DNA from: Neobacillus driksii
Lineage (GTDB): Bacteria > Bacillota > Bacilli > Bacillales > Cytobacillaceae
Reading direction: 5' to 3'
Length of the DNA: 64,000 nucleotides
Assembly: GCF_013409995.1 (NCBI RefSeq)
Contig: NZ_JACCBX010000004.1
Span: forward strand, 186,001-250,000
The notes below the pieces were generated by a model, which was given only the letters and a program-made list of their open reading frames with translations, ran no database searches and had not been told where the DNA came from. Shown here one piece after another: positions 1-8,527 of the stretch. Each line of letters starts with the position of its first letter. Within the stretch, counting starts at the first letter, position 1. The translations under genes were made by a program, and so were the position numbers.

Positions 1-1090
1 CCCAAAGAGGTCCTGAAGAGGATGTCATGGTGACAAATACCACACTGCCGAGGATTAAGGCTGCACCGCCGATAAGAGATGTTTTACGGTATCCCAGAGA
101 ATTTAACATTTTTCCAGAAAATGTAGACGCTATCGGCCAGCCAATCGACATAGTTGTTAATGTAAATCCTGCAACAATCGGTGATTGTTCCATTACCCCC
201 TGAACAAATGTCGGGAGAAAACTGGAAATCCCAATTAACATGATTCCTGTTGTCAAACTTGTTACATTGGCAACAAAAATAGAGCGTTCCTTCCAAATGT
301 TAAATGGCATTACAGGTTCTTTGACGCGACCTTCATGAAAGACAAAGATACCAAGTGTGATAATGAATAGGACAGCCAAAGCTATTATTTGCCAAGAGCC
401 CCAGGACCACCTTCCGCCACCCTCAACAAGTAAAAACATTAATGATGAGATGGAAATGGTTAATAAAAATGCACCTATGTAATCAATTTCATGTTTTTTC
501 TTCTCAACGTTTTCGTGCAAAAAGAATCCTATACCAGCCAAAGAGAGAATTCCTAGTGGAATGTTTATCCAAAATACATAATTCCAGCTTACATACTGAA
601 CAAGCAATCCACCGACTGCTGGTCCCGTAACTGCAGATATTCCCCATACACTTGCCAGGTACCCCTGTACATTTGCTCTTTCTTCAGCTGAATAAATATC
701 GCCCACAATAGTGGTGGCGATAGGCGTAACAGCTCCTGCCCCAAACCCTTGGATTAACCGGAAAAGAATTAATGATTCCATCGACGTGGCAAATCCGCAA
801 AGAATGGATCCAATTAGGAAAATAATGATTCCGATAAAGAGAATCGGTTTTCTACCGAATAAATCTGATAATTTACCATAAATCAGCACTGTTACCGCAT
901 TCATTAATAGATAAGCTGAAAAAACCCAACTGTAGAGAGTAAAGCCGCCTAGGTCAGCCACTATAGCCGGCATAGCGGTAGAAACAATTGTTGCCTCAAT
1001 TGCTCCCATAAACATCGCAAGCATGACTGCTGCTAGTACAAGTGGTCTATTTGTCTGCCCTCTTTTAGGCTGGGAAATCGGAGCACTCAT
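1..1090 (-). CDS. Multidrug MFS efflux transporter, DHA2 (EmrB/QacA) family, 3' end outside window
   Basis: About 363 codons are open from an ATG at 1090 to the window edge, so the C-terminus is missing. The N-terminal half shows the DHA2 pattern: a first membrane segment with an acidic residue (IEATIVSTAMP, residues 31-41), motif A GKLSDLFGRKP (72-82) and motif C ending TGPAVGG (155-161). Hydrophobic segments alternate with short loops throughout. A GAGGTG ribosome binding site lies a few bases before the ATG. Family members are 14-helix proton antiporters of the plasma membrane that export drugs or toxic metabolites; the substrate cannot be read from sequence. No dedicated regulator lies next to it inside the window. 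Confidence 0.9.
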   Translation of the reverse strand, partial: MSAPISQPKRGQTNRPLVLAAVMLAMFMGAIEATIVSTAMPAIVADLGGFTLYSWVFSAYLLMNAVTVLIYGKLSDLFGRKPILFIGIIIFLIGSILCGFATSMESLILFRLIQGFGAGAVTPIATTIVGDIYSAEERANVQGYLASVWGISAVTGPAVGGLLVQYVSWNYVFWINIPLGILSLAGIGFFLHENVEKKKHEIDYIGAFLLTISISSLMFLLVEGGGRWSWGSWQIIALAVLFIITLGIFVFHEGRVKEPVMPFNIWKERSIFVANVTSLTTGIMLIGISSFLPTFVQGVMEQSPIVAGFTLTTMSIGWPIASTFSGKMLNSLGYRKTSLIGGAALILGSVVFVTMTSSSGPLW

Positions 1091-1140
1091 TTTTGCACCT
1101 CACTTTCTCAGGAAAATAATACAGCCCCCATCCGGGAGCC

Positions 1141-1593
1141 TTATTTATCACTTTTATTCATCTTATTAACAGCTAAATTTAATTGTGTTAACACCGTACT
1201 TCTAGGCAATATGCCTTCAAAATAACCATCCTCTGTGTCTACACAAAGAAAAGGATGATTTACTAAAAGTCTTAGACAGGTTTTAATGGAAGCAGTATCC
1301 TTTACACGCGGAACAGATACATTCATAACCTCTTCCACTCTTTTCTTTTCAAGTTGTTCAAATTCTATTCTTTCAAGACCGAGAATGGAATCCATTATAA
1401 TCGGGGTACTAATTAGACCATGTAATTTATAATGTGGATCTAGTACAGGAATGGCCGTATATCCACTTTTGGTTAAAACTAATAGTGCATGTTCTAGATT
1501 ATTTCCAACCTGCACATGAGCAACACGCTCAGATGGAATCATTAATTTCCGTATATCTATCTCTAAAAATTCTCCACTGTGAAGACTTATCAT
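1141..1593 (-). CDS. CBS-domain protein, CbpB/DarB (YkuL) family
   Basis: 150 residues made almost entirely of a Bateman module: one CBS repeat at about residues 12-70 and a second at about 82-140. The stretches HVQVGNNLEHALLVLTK and GYTAIPVLDP are hallmarks of B. subtilis YkuL as I remember it. That protein (DarB; CbpB in Listeria) binds cyclic di-AMP and, when free of it, interacts with Rel and pyruvate carboxylase; transfer of that role to this gene is inference. An in-frame start exists 48 bases upstream, but the ATG at 1593 has GAGGAG nine bases before it and matches the family start. Confidence 0.88.
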   Translation of the reverse strand: MISLHSGEFLEIDIRKLMIPSERVAHVQVGNNLEHALLVLTKSGYTAIPVLDPHYKLHGLISTPIIMDSILGLERIEFEQLEKKRVEEVMNVSVPRVKDTASIKTCLRLLVNHPFLCVDTEDGYFEGILPRSTVLTQLNLAVNKMNKSDK

Positions 1594-1704
1594 CGCCGAA
1601 AACTCCTCAATGTTTGTTATACCACATGTATATTCTACCATAGTTTTCGGAGAACTGGGTTTTTTTATGAAAATACGTAAAAAGATAGGAACCGTAACCG
1701 GCTC

Positions 1705-1941
1705 CTACTGGATTAAATCAAAAATTTCGATGGTGATCATGTCAACATTATCAAATTGATAACGCTTTGGCTTTTCCTTTTCATTATATATTTCCAATTC
1801 AAATGTTTCTGTTTTTGGATGAAATGTTACCTGACACTTTCTTTCGCCATTCACTTCGAAATAGCGTTGTGCCGGTTCACCCCCATTAGACTGTTCCTGA
1901 AGGTTTTTTAAACGGGTTAATATCCCTTGAAGCTGTGACAT
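1705..1941 (-). CDS. ykuJ: YkuJ family protein, function unknown
   Basis: 78-residue cytoplasmic protein matching the YkuJ family along its whole length: MSQLQGILTRL at the start, QRYFEVNGE near residue 26 and YQFDNVDMITIEIFDLIQ at the end. It has no signal peptide or membrane segment. The gene sits in the same order as the B. subtilis yku cluster (ykuI, ykuJ, ykuL). AGGAGACG precedes the ATG. No biochemical role is established for the family. Confidence 0.85.
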   Translation of the reverse strand: MSQLQGILTRLKNLQEQSNGGEPAQRYFEVNGERKCQVTFHPKTETFELEIYNEKEKPKRYQFDNVDMITIEIFDLIQ

Positions 1942-2122
1942 ATGCTACGTCTCCTTTCAAACACAAGCAAACTTTCTACTGTTATGTTTCTCTTTTAGCC
2001 TATTTCTATCCTTATCGATTATTTCCAGTGATAATCTCAGGTAGCAAATATGCCAATATTAAAAGAATAAAATAACAGAAAGCATTTGTCCAAATAAAAA
2101 TGAAAAAAATGGGAACTTTTTT

Positions 2123-2617
2123 TCAATATGCTTTCTCAATGATCGATTTAGGGATATTATCATATAAATAATCAGCTATCTTCCAGCTGCCATCCATTTT
2201 CTTTAACATAATTCCCTCGTAATGATCTTCATAACTTACCGGACCATCGGTGGTGGAAGGGAAAAATTGCAGAACATATATACTTTCTGGGAAAATGACT
2301 ACTTTTGTTTCTCCTGAATATTGAAAAAACGGAATATAATAAAATGCAAAATCAGAACCATATGTAACAAATTTACCCTCTTCCTCAAATATATTCTCGT
2401 CCCAAAACAATTTTTGATATTCCTCTGAAAAATATGGGTTTAATACATCTCTGATTTCTTGTTTTGTTCTTGTTTGATCACTAAGTGAAATTTGAGCCTG
2501 AAAAGCTTTCTGTAAGAAGCTAAAAACATCATTTTTATCGCTTAGACTATCTTTTGCGTTTGGAGACAAAGGTATTAATAGTAGTACTATGAAAAGTATT
2601 AGTAACGTTTTCTTCAT
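2123..2617 (-). CDS. Secreted protein resembling the DUF3993 family
   Basis: 164 residues beginning with a clear Sec signal (MKK, then a hydrophobic stretch to about residue 17, ending near SPNA). There is no lipobox, so the mature protein is probably released or held at the surface. The body is a compact mixed alpha/beta domain with many aromatic residues and ends in a region around DGSWKIADYLYDN. I recall this pattern from Bacillus DUF3993 proteins, but cannot verify it. GAGGGGAAGG lies just before the ATG. No function is known. It is transcribed with the yku genes around it. Confidence 0.65.
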   Translation of the reverse strand: MKKTLLILFIVLLLIPLSPNAKDSLSDKNDVFSFLQKAFQAQISLSDQTRTKQEIRDVLNPYFSEEYQKLFWDENIFEEEGKFVTYGSDFAFYYIPFFQYSGETKVVIFPESIYVLQFFPSTTDGPVSYEDHYEGIMLKKMDGSWKIADYLYDNIPKSIIEKAY

Positions 2618-2785
2618 TTCCTTCCCCTCCTCTTCTTTCAGAACCTATATGTTAATATTCATTTTATCAACAAATATTCCATCCAAACGCATATAAAAAA
2701 CGTAAAAATACTGCAGCAAAAGACATTAAACCGCAAATTTTTTAAATTACTTCTGGACAACCCACGAAAAAACTTATAAAAAATA

Positions 2786-2804
2786 GGCCCTCAAATGAAG
2801 GGCC
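2786..2804 (-). terminator. Rho-independent terminator
   Basis: Six-base arms GGCCCT/AGGGCC immediately follow the stop codon of the 79-residue membrane protein gene, with a run of A on the + strand (T on the transcribed minus sense) after it. Confidence 0.7.
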
Positions 2805-3044
2805 CTATCGTAAAAAGGTAATTGCACAAAAAAGGATGATAAAAAGAACCAAGGCAAAAAATATACCATATGATAAAAATATCGGATTGCTAAGGTAAAT
2901 ATGTTTTTGTACTGGCTTAGGGATATTTGTATCAATGTCTCCGTCAGCAGCCTTTTGTTTTCTTGCCACAACCAATGTATACACAAGCGAAACCGCAAGA
3001 ACACCAACAATACCGATGGATAGTGCATTAACAAATAGATTCAT
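2805..3044 (-). CDS. Small membrane protein of unknown function (79 aa)
   Basis: 79 residues with two predicted membrane helices, about residues 6-27 and 54-78, joined by a polar linker containing QKAADGDIDTNIPK. The ATG at 3044 has GGAGA eight bases upstream. A longer overlapping frame on the same strand (2774-3034) lacks a good start and is a shadow. The gene lies 67 bases downstream of ykuI and is followed by its own terminator, so the two are probably cotranscribed. I do not recognise the family. Confidence 0.7.
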   Translation of the reverse strand: MNLFVNALSIGIVGVLAVSLVYTLVVARKQKAADGDIDTNIPKPVQKHIYLSNPIFLSYGIFFALVLFIILFCAITFLR

Positions 3045-3111
3045 GAGCGATTTCTCCTTTAATCAAGTTACTATTAAAGTTCCACTTTATGAATCATTCT
3101 ATGCAATGGAG

Positions 3112-4323
3112 TTATAACAACTGGTCATGATCAAATAAGTACTGATAGGTAATATCAATAAATAAATAATCATTCCCATTTATAGGAATAGAGAAGGTGC
3201 GAATTGTTTCTCCAGTCTCAATATCACTATATAAGTCAGAGAGAATTCCTTTGCCTTCATTTCTCATTTTGATAATATTTTCTAAAAAATATGGACGCCA
3301 GCTCCAATTTTTTAGGATATATTCTTTTTGCGTAAACCAGCCGTTTTCACCTTTAAGGATATTAGAGGATTTTTGGAAACCATCTTCATCACATACATAC
3401 ATTCGAAATGCAATCCCATCCATTTCCTTCGCAAGTGAAGTAAATAACTCCTCATAATTAGCTTTTTTATTCTTCACTAAAATGTCTTGTACTTTATTTT
3501 GGAAATACGCAGCGGCTGAATAAATTGCCTCAAGCTTTCTCTTCTCATAGGCAATAAATTCATGAAATTTGCCTTTTAATCGCTCTTTTAGTAATTCCCG
3601 TTCAATAAAGTCCGGTGCAGGTGGATGAAGATAAAAACCTTGGTAATATCTCCCGCCATTTTTCCATGCAAACTGAAGCTGATAACTCATTTCTATATTT
3701 TCAAATAGTAATGTGGCACCAATTTTTCTAGCCAATAAAGACAGAGAAAATAGGACATCAGTAAAGCTTGAAGCAGTTGCGTTTGACTTTAAGGCCTGTA
3801 GATTTATTTTTATAATTTCAGGATTTAATTTACCAATCCGCTCAAAGTAATTGGTATCATTATCAATACCGGCAATGGCAACCTTAATACCATACGTACG
3901 ATAATATTGTAATAAATGATCCAATTGAGCAAAATCACCCTTATAATTACCTTCAGAAATTTCAAGGACTATTCTCTTTAAACTCAATCCTTTTTTTTCA
4001 AAAGCCAACAGTTCCTGTAGAAATGGCTCTCCATGTCGATACATGAGTAAATCGGCGTCACGATTCAAATAGATACTGACATCATCTTCTAGCTCTATTG
4101 CTAGGTCTAATGCTTTCTGAACTAACAGAAGATCAACTTCATATTTATATTCATCAGGGATTTGGTCATCAAGAAAAAATTGACCCAAGCTAATGATGTT
4201 ACCTTCCGATCGATACCTACCCAAAACCTCATATGCAATAACACGCTGCTCATCGGCACTGAAAATTGGTTGAAAATAAGGAATGACATTTTCAAGATCC
4301 GTTAGGATATCCAATGCATCCAT
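3112..4323 (-). CDS. ykuI: YkuI, degenerate EAL-domain cyclic di-GMP binding protein
   Basis: 403 residues: an EAL domain (about 10-235) followed by the YkuI-type PAS-like C-terminal domain (about 245-400). The EAL signature reads EVL at 32-34, LEISE is kept at 120-124, and the usual DDFG loop is IDNDTN (153-158). A lysine (IKINLQ) and a glutamate (FENIE) of the active-site set are retained. B. subtilis YkuI is known to bind c-di-GMP without clear phosphodiesterase activity; the altered DDFG loop suggests the same here, which is inference. There is no membrane segment. GGAGGG precedes the ATG. The divergent gene at 4480 starts 156 bases away. Confidence 0.9.
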   Translation of the reverse strand: MDALDILTDLENVIPYFQPIFSADEQRVIAYEVLGRYRSEGNIISLGQFFLDDQIPDEYKYEVDLLLVQKALDLAIELEDDVSIYLNRDADLLMYRHGEPFLQELLAFEKKGLSLKRIVLEISEGNYKGDFAQLDHLLQYYRTYGIKVAIAGIDNDTNYFERIGKLNPEIIKINLQALKSNATASSFTDVLFSLSLLARKIGATLLFENIEMSYQLQFAWKNGGRYYQGFYLHPPAPDFIERELLKERLKGKFHEFIAYEKRKLEAIYSAAAYFQNKVQDILVKNKKANYEELFTSLAKEMDGIAFRMYVCDEDGFQKSSNILKGENGWFTQKEYILKNWSWRPYFLENIIKMRNEGKGILSDLYSDIETGETIRTFSIPINGNDYLFIDITYQYLFDHDQLL

Positions 4324-4479
4324 TCAAGTACCCTCCAGAAAAAGATTTTCCTCATTATACCATACCTTACTATACAATACGCTCAACGAACATCACCTGT
4401 TCTTTTCCAAAAGGATACCATCATAGTAAATCCGGAACAACAAATGATAAAACCAAGTCCTATGATTGGAGGATACCTT

Positions 4480-5268
4480 TTGAAAAAACTTTGCTTAATG
4501 GTTTCAATTCTTCCACTTTTTGGATGTAACAATACAGATGATACTGTTTCAAAACAAACAAAGAAACAAAGTTACACGGAAATATATGAACAAATACCGA
4601 GCACATCCATTAGGAAAACACAAAATCCCGACATTGTACCTAAAGAAGTTAACAATCAACCAGCTAAAAAGGATTCAATGATGCTGGACGTTGTATTAAT
4701 TAAACAAAATCCAGAACTGAGATATGGGTGTGAAGTAACAAGCCTCGCAATGGTTTTAAATCATGCGGGTGTCAAGATAGACAAAATGGAATTGTATCGT
4801 TCCATTCTAAAAGACCCTGATCCTATAAAAAGATCAGCAAATGGCGATATATTAAATTGGGGCAACCCTGCCGATGGTTTTGTTGGTGATATGACAGGAA
4901 GGCAGGCTGGTTATGCCGTCTTCGATAAACCCATGGAAGCACTGGTGAATCAAAAGCTGCCAGGGAGAGCAATAAATTTAACCAATCAGCCATTTGAACG
5001 GGTTCTAGAGCATGTTTCTGCTGGTTATCCTGTAGTAGTTTGGACGACAGGTGATTATCGGTTGCCTGATCGCTGGGAGTCGTGGAATCATGGGCAGCAA
5101 GTGATAAAAACGCCTCTCGACCTGCATGCAGTAGTTCTTGTAGGGTATGACGTAAACTATGTATATTTGAATGATCCACTTTCCGGTAAAAAACAGGTAA
5201 GAGTGGAAAAAAATCAATTTATTGAATCCTGGAAGGCCCTACAGAACAGGGCTATTAGTTATAAGTAA
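4480..5268 (+). CDS. Lipoprotein with C39-like peptidase domain (YvpB-like)
   Basis: An ATG exists at 4444, but the better start is the TTG at 4480: GGAGG sits seven bases upstream, and translation from there gives a textbook lipoprotein signal (MKKLCLM, hydrophobic core, lipobox LFGC with Cys16). The mature part carries a papain-like C39 fold: probable nucleophile in YGCEVTSLAMVLNHAG (about residue 84), histidine in DLHAVVLVGYD and the Asn/Asp of YLNDPLSG near the end. The family is exported and cell-surface; whether this member cleaves peptide or is only a structural relative is unknown. It is transcribed alone, divergently from ykuI, with a terminator five bases after the stop. Confidence 0.8.
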   Translation: MKKLCLMVSILPLFGCNNTDDTVSKQTKKQSYTEIYEQIPSTSIRKTQNPDIVPKEVNNQPAKKDSMMLDVVLIKQNPELRYGCEVTSLAMVLNHAGVKIDKMELYRSILKDPDPIKRSANGDILNWGNPADGFVGDMTGRQAGYAVFDKPMEALVNQKLPGRAINLTNQPFERVLEHVSAGYPVVVWTTGDYRLPDRWESWNHGQQVIKTPLDLHAVVLVGYDVNYVYLNDPLSGKKQVRVEKNQFIESWKALQNRAISYK

Positions 5269-5272
5269 TTAT

Positions 5273-5298
5273 AAAAGCAGCCAAAAGTGGCTGCTTTT
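5273..5298 (+). terminator. Rho-independent terminator
   Basis: AAAAGCAGCC/GGCTGCTTTT arms around a six-base loop, directly after the C39-like lipoprotein gene. Confidence 0.85.
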
Positions 5299-5460
5299 AT
5301 GTATTTTTTCTACGTTTAAGAATATGAACTAATATATACCTTTCTATTTGAAATTTTTCTTTATCAAATTACTTGCAAAATGGACGAATTTTAACGAAAA
5401 TACGAATGACTCTCTTTTAATGAATAGATAAAAAATCGGAGATAGGTTGGTAGGATAAAT

Positions 5461-6339
5461 ATGCCCAAAAAAATGAAAAGGAGAACTTTCTTGAAAAGTA
5501 CTTTTGGTACATTCCTCACGGTTCTCGGTCTTGGTTCAGGCGGTTACTTCTACGCCAATCGAATTGAACCTTCTCTACTAGAAATCAATAAACTCGAAAT
5601 TAAGCATACCCTAATTCCAGATAGTTTTAACGGAACAAAAATTGTCCAATTTAGCGATACACATCTAGGGTTTCACTATAATGTCAACCAATTTAAGAAG
5701 TTAGTAGATAAAATTAATCACCTGGAGCCTGACTTAATTTTTTTTACAGGGGACTTATTGGACGAGCCAAATAAATATGGCGAAATCAATAAAATTGCTC
5801 CAATTTTACAGCAATTAAATGCCACTATCGGTAAATATTGCATTTACGGAAACCATGATCATGGGGGCTATGGTTCAGAAATCTATCGGAACCTTATGGA
5901 ATTATCTGACTTTACTGTACTGCTAAACGAATCTCTACTTATCAAACAAAATGATGGCAGCTCTATTTCTCTTATAGGAATAGATGATCGTATGCTCGGA
6001 AAACCCGACTTGGATTTGGCCATGAAACGAGTCCCTGACGATTCATTTAAACTACTTTTATCACATGCTCCAGATGTTGCTGACGAAGCCTTGAATTATG
6101 GGATACATTGGCAATTAAGCGGGCATAGTCATGGAGGGCAGGTAAAAATACCTTTTGTGGGTGCACTCGTAATCCCACCGTTCGCACAGAATTACCCTGA
6201 GGGTCTATATACGATTAGCGGGGTCAATGCCTTATCGCTATATGTTAACCGAGGAATTGGTACCACTCGCCTGCCCTTTCGCTTTATGGCAAAACCTGAA
6301 TTAACCTTATATACGCTTATGTCATCGGAAACAGATTAA
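5461..6339 (+). CDS. ykuE: YkuE-type metallophosphoesterase with Tat signal
   Basis: 292 residues. The N-terminus carries a twin-arginine motif, RRTFLK at 7-12, followed by a moderately hydrophobic stretch to about residue 30, which directs the folded enzyme across the membrane. The calcineurin-like fold is complete: FSDTHLG, GDLLDE, GNHDHGG, LLSHAPD and GHSHGGQ supply the two-metal site. B. subtilis YkuE is a Tat substrate of the cell wall exported by TatAyCy; the physiological substrate is uncertain. The gene stands alone between two terminators. A second in-frame ATG at 5473 would shorten the signal and is less likely. Confidence 0.88.
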   Translation: MPKKMKRRTFLKSTFGTFLTVLGLGSGGYFYANRIEPSLLEINKLEIKHTLIPDSFNGTKIVQFSDTHLGFHYNVNQFKKLVDKINHLEPDLIFFTGDLLDEPNKYGEINKIAPILQQLNATIGKYCIYGNHDHGGYGSEIYRNLMELSDFTVLLNESLLIKQNDGSSISLIGIDDRMLGKPDLDLAMKRVPDDSFKLLLSHAPDVADEALNYGIHWQLSGHSHGGQVKIPFVGALVIPPFAQNYPEGLYTISGVNALSLYVNRGIGTTRLPFRFMAKPELTLYTLMSSETD

Positions 6340-6371
6340 AAATCCTTGCCATTAATTGGATGGGGATTTTT
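6338..6371 (+). terminator. Rho-independent terminator
   Basis: AAAAATCC/GGATTTTT arms with an inner CCA/TGG pairing and a T-rich tail, starting at the stop codon of ykuE. Confidence 0.65.
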
Positions 6372-6467
6372 TATTTTTTACAATAATGTTTTTACTTTCT
6401 TGTATTTCTATTTTACAATTAATAATAATAAAGGTAGACAATATAAAAAAATAAAGGAGTACCCACT

Positions 6468-6944
6468 TTGACTGATGATAGAAAACACCTCCATACAAAA
6501 GGAAGGCTAACAATCGATAACCTCTCACAAGCTCTCTATATTGTTAATCGCCATGCGAAAACAGCTCCAAACCCCAAATTCTTATACAAATTAAAGCATG
6601 AATCTTTAAAGAAATTAATCGAAGAAGGAAAAGCAAAAAAAATAGGTCTTCATTTTTCACAAAATCCACGTAATAGTAAACAACAATCCGACGTCCTCGT
6701 TGAATGTGGTCATTATACTTTTCATATTCCTCCTACCAAGTCTGACTTTGCTGAACTGCCTCATTTGGGTAAATTAGATGGAAGTGTTAGAAATCCAAAA
6801 ACCTCACTTTCACTGAGCCAAGCAAAATCGATTCTACAGACATATACCGGAATTAAAGAAATGGAGCAGCCACCTTCAAACCCACAAAAAAACCGCCCCT
6901 ATCAAAAACCTATTTTTAAAAAGTTAGGGGAAAGGTATACGTAA
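6468..6944 (+). CDS. ykyB: YkyB family protein, function unknown
   Basis: 158 residues starting at TTG, with AAAGGAG nine bases upstream. The blocks VNRHAKTAPNPKFLYKLK, KKIGLHFSQNPRNSKQQSDV and FHIPPTKSDFAELPHLG match the B. subtilis YkyB family as I remember it. The protein is basic and cytoplasmic with no known motif. It lies beside ykuE and patA, as in B. subtilis, although cheV and ykuC are missing between them. No function is assigned. Confidence 0.85.
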   Translation: MTDDRKHLHTKGRLTIDNLSQALYIVNRHAKTAPNPKFLYKLKHESLKKLIEEGKAKKIGLHFSQNPRNSKQQSDVLVECGHYTFHIPPTKSDFAELPHLGKLDGSVRNPKTSLSLSQAKSILQTYTGIKEMEQPPSNPQKNRPYQKPIFKKLGERYT

Positions 6945-6971
6945 AAAAGCCGGATTCATCCGTCTTTTTTA
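6944..6971 (+). terminator. Rho-independent terminator
   Basis: A-rich arm, CGGAT-tc-ATCCG core with flanking wobble pair, and T6 tail immediately after ykyB. Confidence 0.75.
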
Positions 6972-7091
6972 CGTTTTTTTATGGATAAAATTATCCTTCC
7001 TCAATCTCCCCCTGCTCATTATTGTAGAATATTTCTATAAATCTGTTTATAATCAAAGGTACTGATTATAGCAATGGAAGGGTGAACAAGG

Positions 7092-8246
7092 GTGGAACAT
7101 TTAATAAATACCAGAGTTCAAGAAATTGAAGTTTCAGGAATTAGAAAATTTTATAATATGGTGTCACACATAGATGATGTCATCTCATTAACGATTGGTC
7201 AGCCAGATTTTCTAACACCAGAGCATGTCAAACAAGCTGGCATCAAAGCGATTGAGGATAATTTCACCTCCTATACACATAATGCGGGTATCAGCGAATT
7301 ACGAACTGCCGCTTGTGATTTCGTTGCAAAGAAATACGGGCTCACTTATGAGCCAGATTCGGAAGTAATTGTTACTGTAGGGGCAAGTGAAGCTATTGAT
7401 ATCACATTTAGAACCATTCTAGCTGAAGGTACAGAGGTAATTTTGCCTGGGCCCATATATCCTGGATATGAACCCATTATACGGATGTGTGGGGCGGTAC
7501 CTGTGCATGTGGATATTAGGGATAATCAATTCCGATATACATTAGACAAGATTAAACCTTATATAACTGATAAGACACGCTGTATTGTCATGCCTTATCC
7601 ATCTAATCCGACAGGAGTCAGTCTCACAGAGATAGAGTTAAAAGAAATAGCTGATTACTTAAAAGAGAGAGAAATATTCGTACTTGCAGATGAAATTTAC
7701 AGCGAGTTGACTTATGATCAGCCGCATATTTCCATTGCTTCGTTTTTAAAAGAGAAAACGATTGTAATAAATGGCTTATCAAAATCTCATTCCATGACGG
7801 GATGGAGAATAGGGTTCCTATTTGCTCCTAAAGACATTACGAAGCACATCTTAAAGGTGCACCAATATAATGTTTCATGTGCGACATCCATTGCACAAAG
7901 AGCCGCTTTAGCTGCTTTAACAACTGGAATGGATGATTCCATTCCAATGAAAAAGGAATATATCAAAAGACGCGACTATGTTTATACTCGTTTAACTGCA
8001 ATGGGGCTTCAAGTAATCAAGCCTGATGGGGCCTTCTACTTTTTTGTAAAGATCCCGGACTTCATTCAATTAAACAGTTTTGACTTTGCACTAGAGATGG
8101 TACATCAAGCAAAAGTTGCAGTAGTTCCTGGAAGTGCATTCTCTGAATATGGTGAAGGTTATTTTCGATTATCATTTGCCTGTTCACTTGAAACGTTAGA
8201 AACCGGATTGAACCGAATAGAGACATTTTTAAATACGAAAAAATAA
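7092..8246 (+). CDS. patA: PLP-dependent aminotransferase PatA (fold type I)
   Basis: 384 residues from a GTG start with GGAAGGGTGA upstream. It is a class I/II aminotransferase: substrate loop SLTIGQPDF near residue 33, YPSNPTG, cofactor site LADEIYSEL, PLP lysine in NGLSKSHSMTGWR and the carboxylate-binding arginine in FRLSFA. Length and order match B. subtilis PatA, reported to act on N-acetyl-L,L-2,6-diaminopimelate in the acetylase branch of lysine/peptidoglycan precursor synthesis. Close relatives act on aromatic or branched amino acids, so the exact substrate is inference. It is transcribed alone. Confidence 0.88.
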   Translation: MEHLINTRVQEIEVSGIRKFYNMVSHIDDVISLTIGQPDFLTPEHVKQAGIKAIEDNFTSYTHNAGISELRTAACDFVAKKYGLTYEPDSEVIVTVGASEAIDITFRTILAEGTEVILPGPIYPGYEPIIRMCGAVPVHVDIRDNQFRYTLDKIKPYITDKTRCIVMPYPSNPTGVSLTEIELKEIADYLKEREIFVLADEIYSELTYDQPHISIASFLKEKTIVINGLSKSHSMTGWRIGFLFAPKDITKHILKVHQYNVSCATSIAQRAALAALTTGMDDSIPMKKEYIKRRDYVYTRLTAMGLQVIKPDGAFYFFVKIPDFIQLNSFDFALEMVHQAKVAVVPGSAFSEYGEGYFRLSFACSLETLETGLNRIETFLNTKK

Positions 8247-8250
8247 AATT

Positions 8251-8273
8251 ACCCTCACTGCTGCAGTGAGGGT
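8251..8273 (+). terminator. Terminator hairpin between convergent genes
   Basis: ACCCTCACT/AGTGAGGGT arms with a five-base loop and T-rich flank, between the ends of patA (+) and the 59-residue gene (-). It could serve both. Confidence 0.8.
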
Positions 8274-8280
8274 AGTTTTA

Positions 8281-8460
8281 TTATTGACCTTTGTATTTAC
8301 CATTATTTTTAGGTACTTTTTCTTTTTTAGCTTTATCTTTATGAATTTTATTTGTTGCTGCTGAGCCCATCTCATGAGCGAATTCTTCATTTAAAACAGC
8401 AGAATCGAATCCCTTTTTATTCTTTTGCTGTGGGTCATTCTTTTTTGTTCTTTTTGCCAT
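8281..8460 (-). CDS. Small basic SASP-like protein (59 aa)
   Basis: 59 codons from an ATG at 8460 with AGGAGG about nine bases upstream, ending at TAA. The composition is extreme: lysine-rich ends (MAKRTKKNDPQQKNKK at the start), one acidic patch NEEFAHEMGS in the middle, no cysteine and no hydrophobic core. Such peptides are common among Bacillus spore-core and sporulation-induced proteins. The EEFxxE patch recurs in the two small genes at 40652 and 40786. The ribosome binding site, terminator and clean reading frame make it real; assignment to spores is inference. Confidence 0.7.
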   Translation of the reverse strand: MAKRTKKNDPQQKNKKGFDSAVLNEEFAHEMGSAATNKIHKDKAKKEKVPKNNGKYKGQ

Positions 8461-8527
8461 AAAAAGTTTCCTCCTATTTCAGCTTCTATCATAGTTTCTG
8501 AAAACAGGAGGTATTTATACAAGCCTG

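Noticed and set aside
2774..3034. 86-codon frame overlapping the 79-aa membrane protein
   Set aside because: Shifted frame on the same strand, runs through the terminator hairpin and lacks a ribosome site.
4823..5179. 118-codon frame on the minus strand
   Set aside because: Lies inside the C39-like lipoprotein gene on the opposite strand; no start signal or family.
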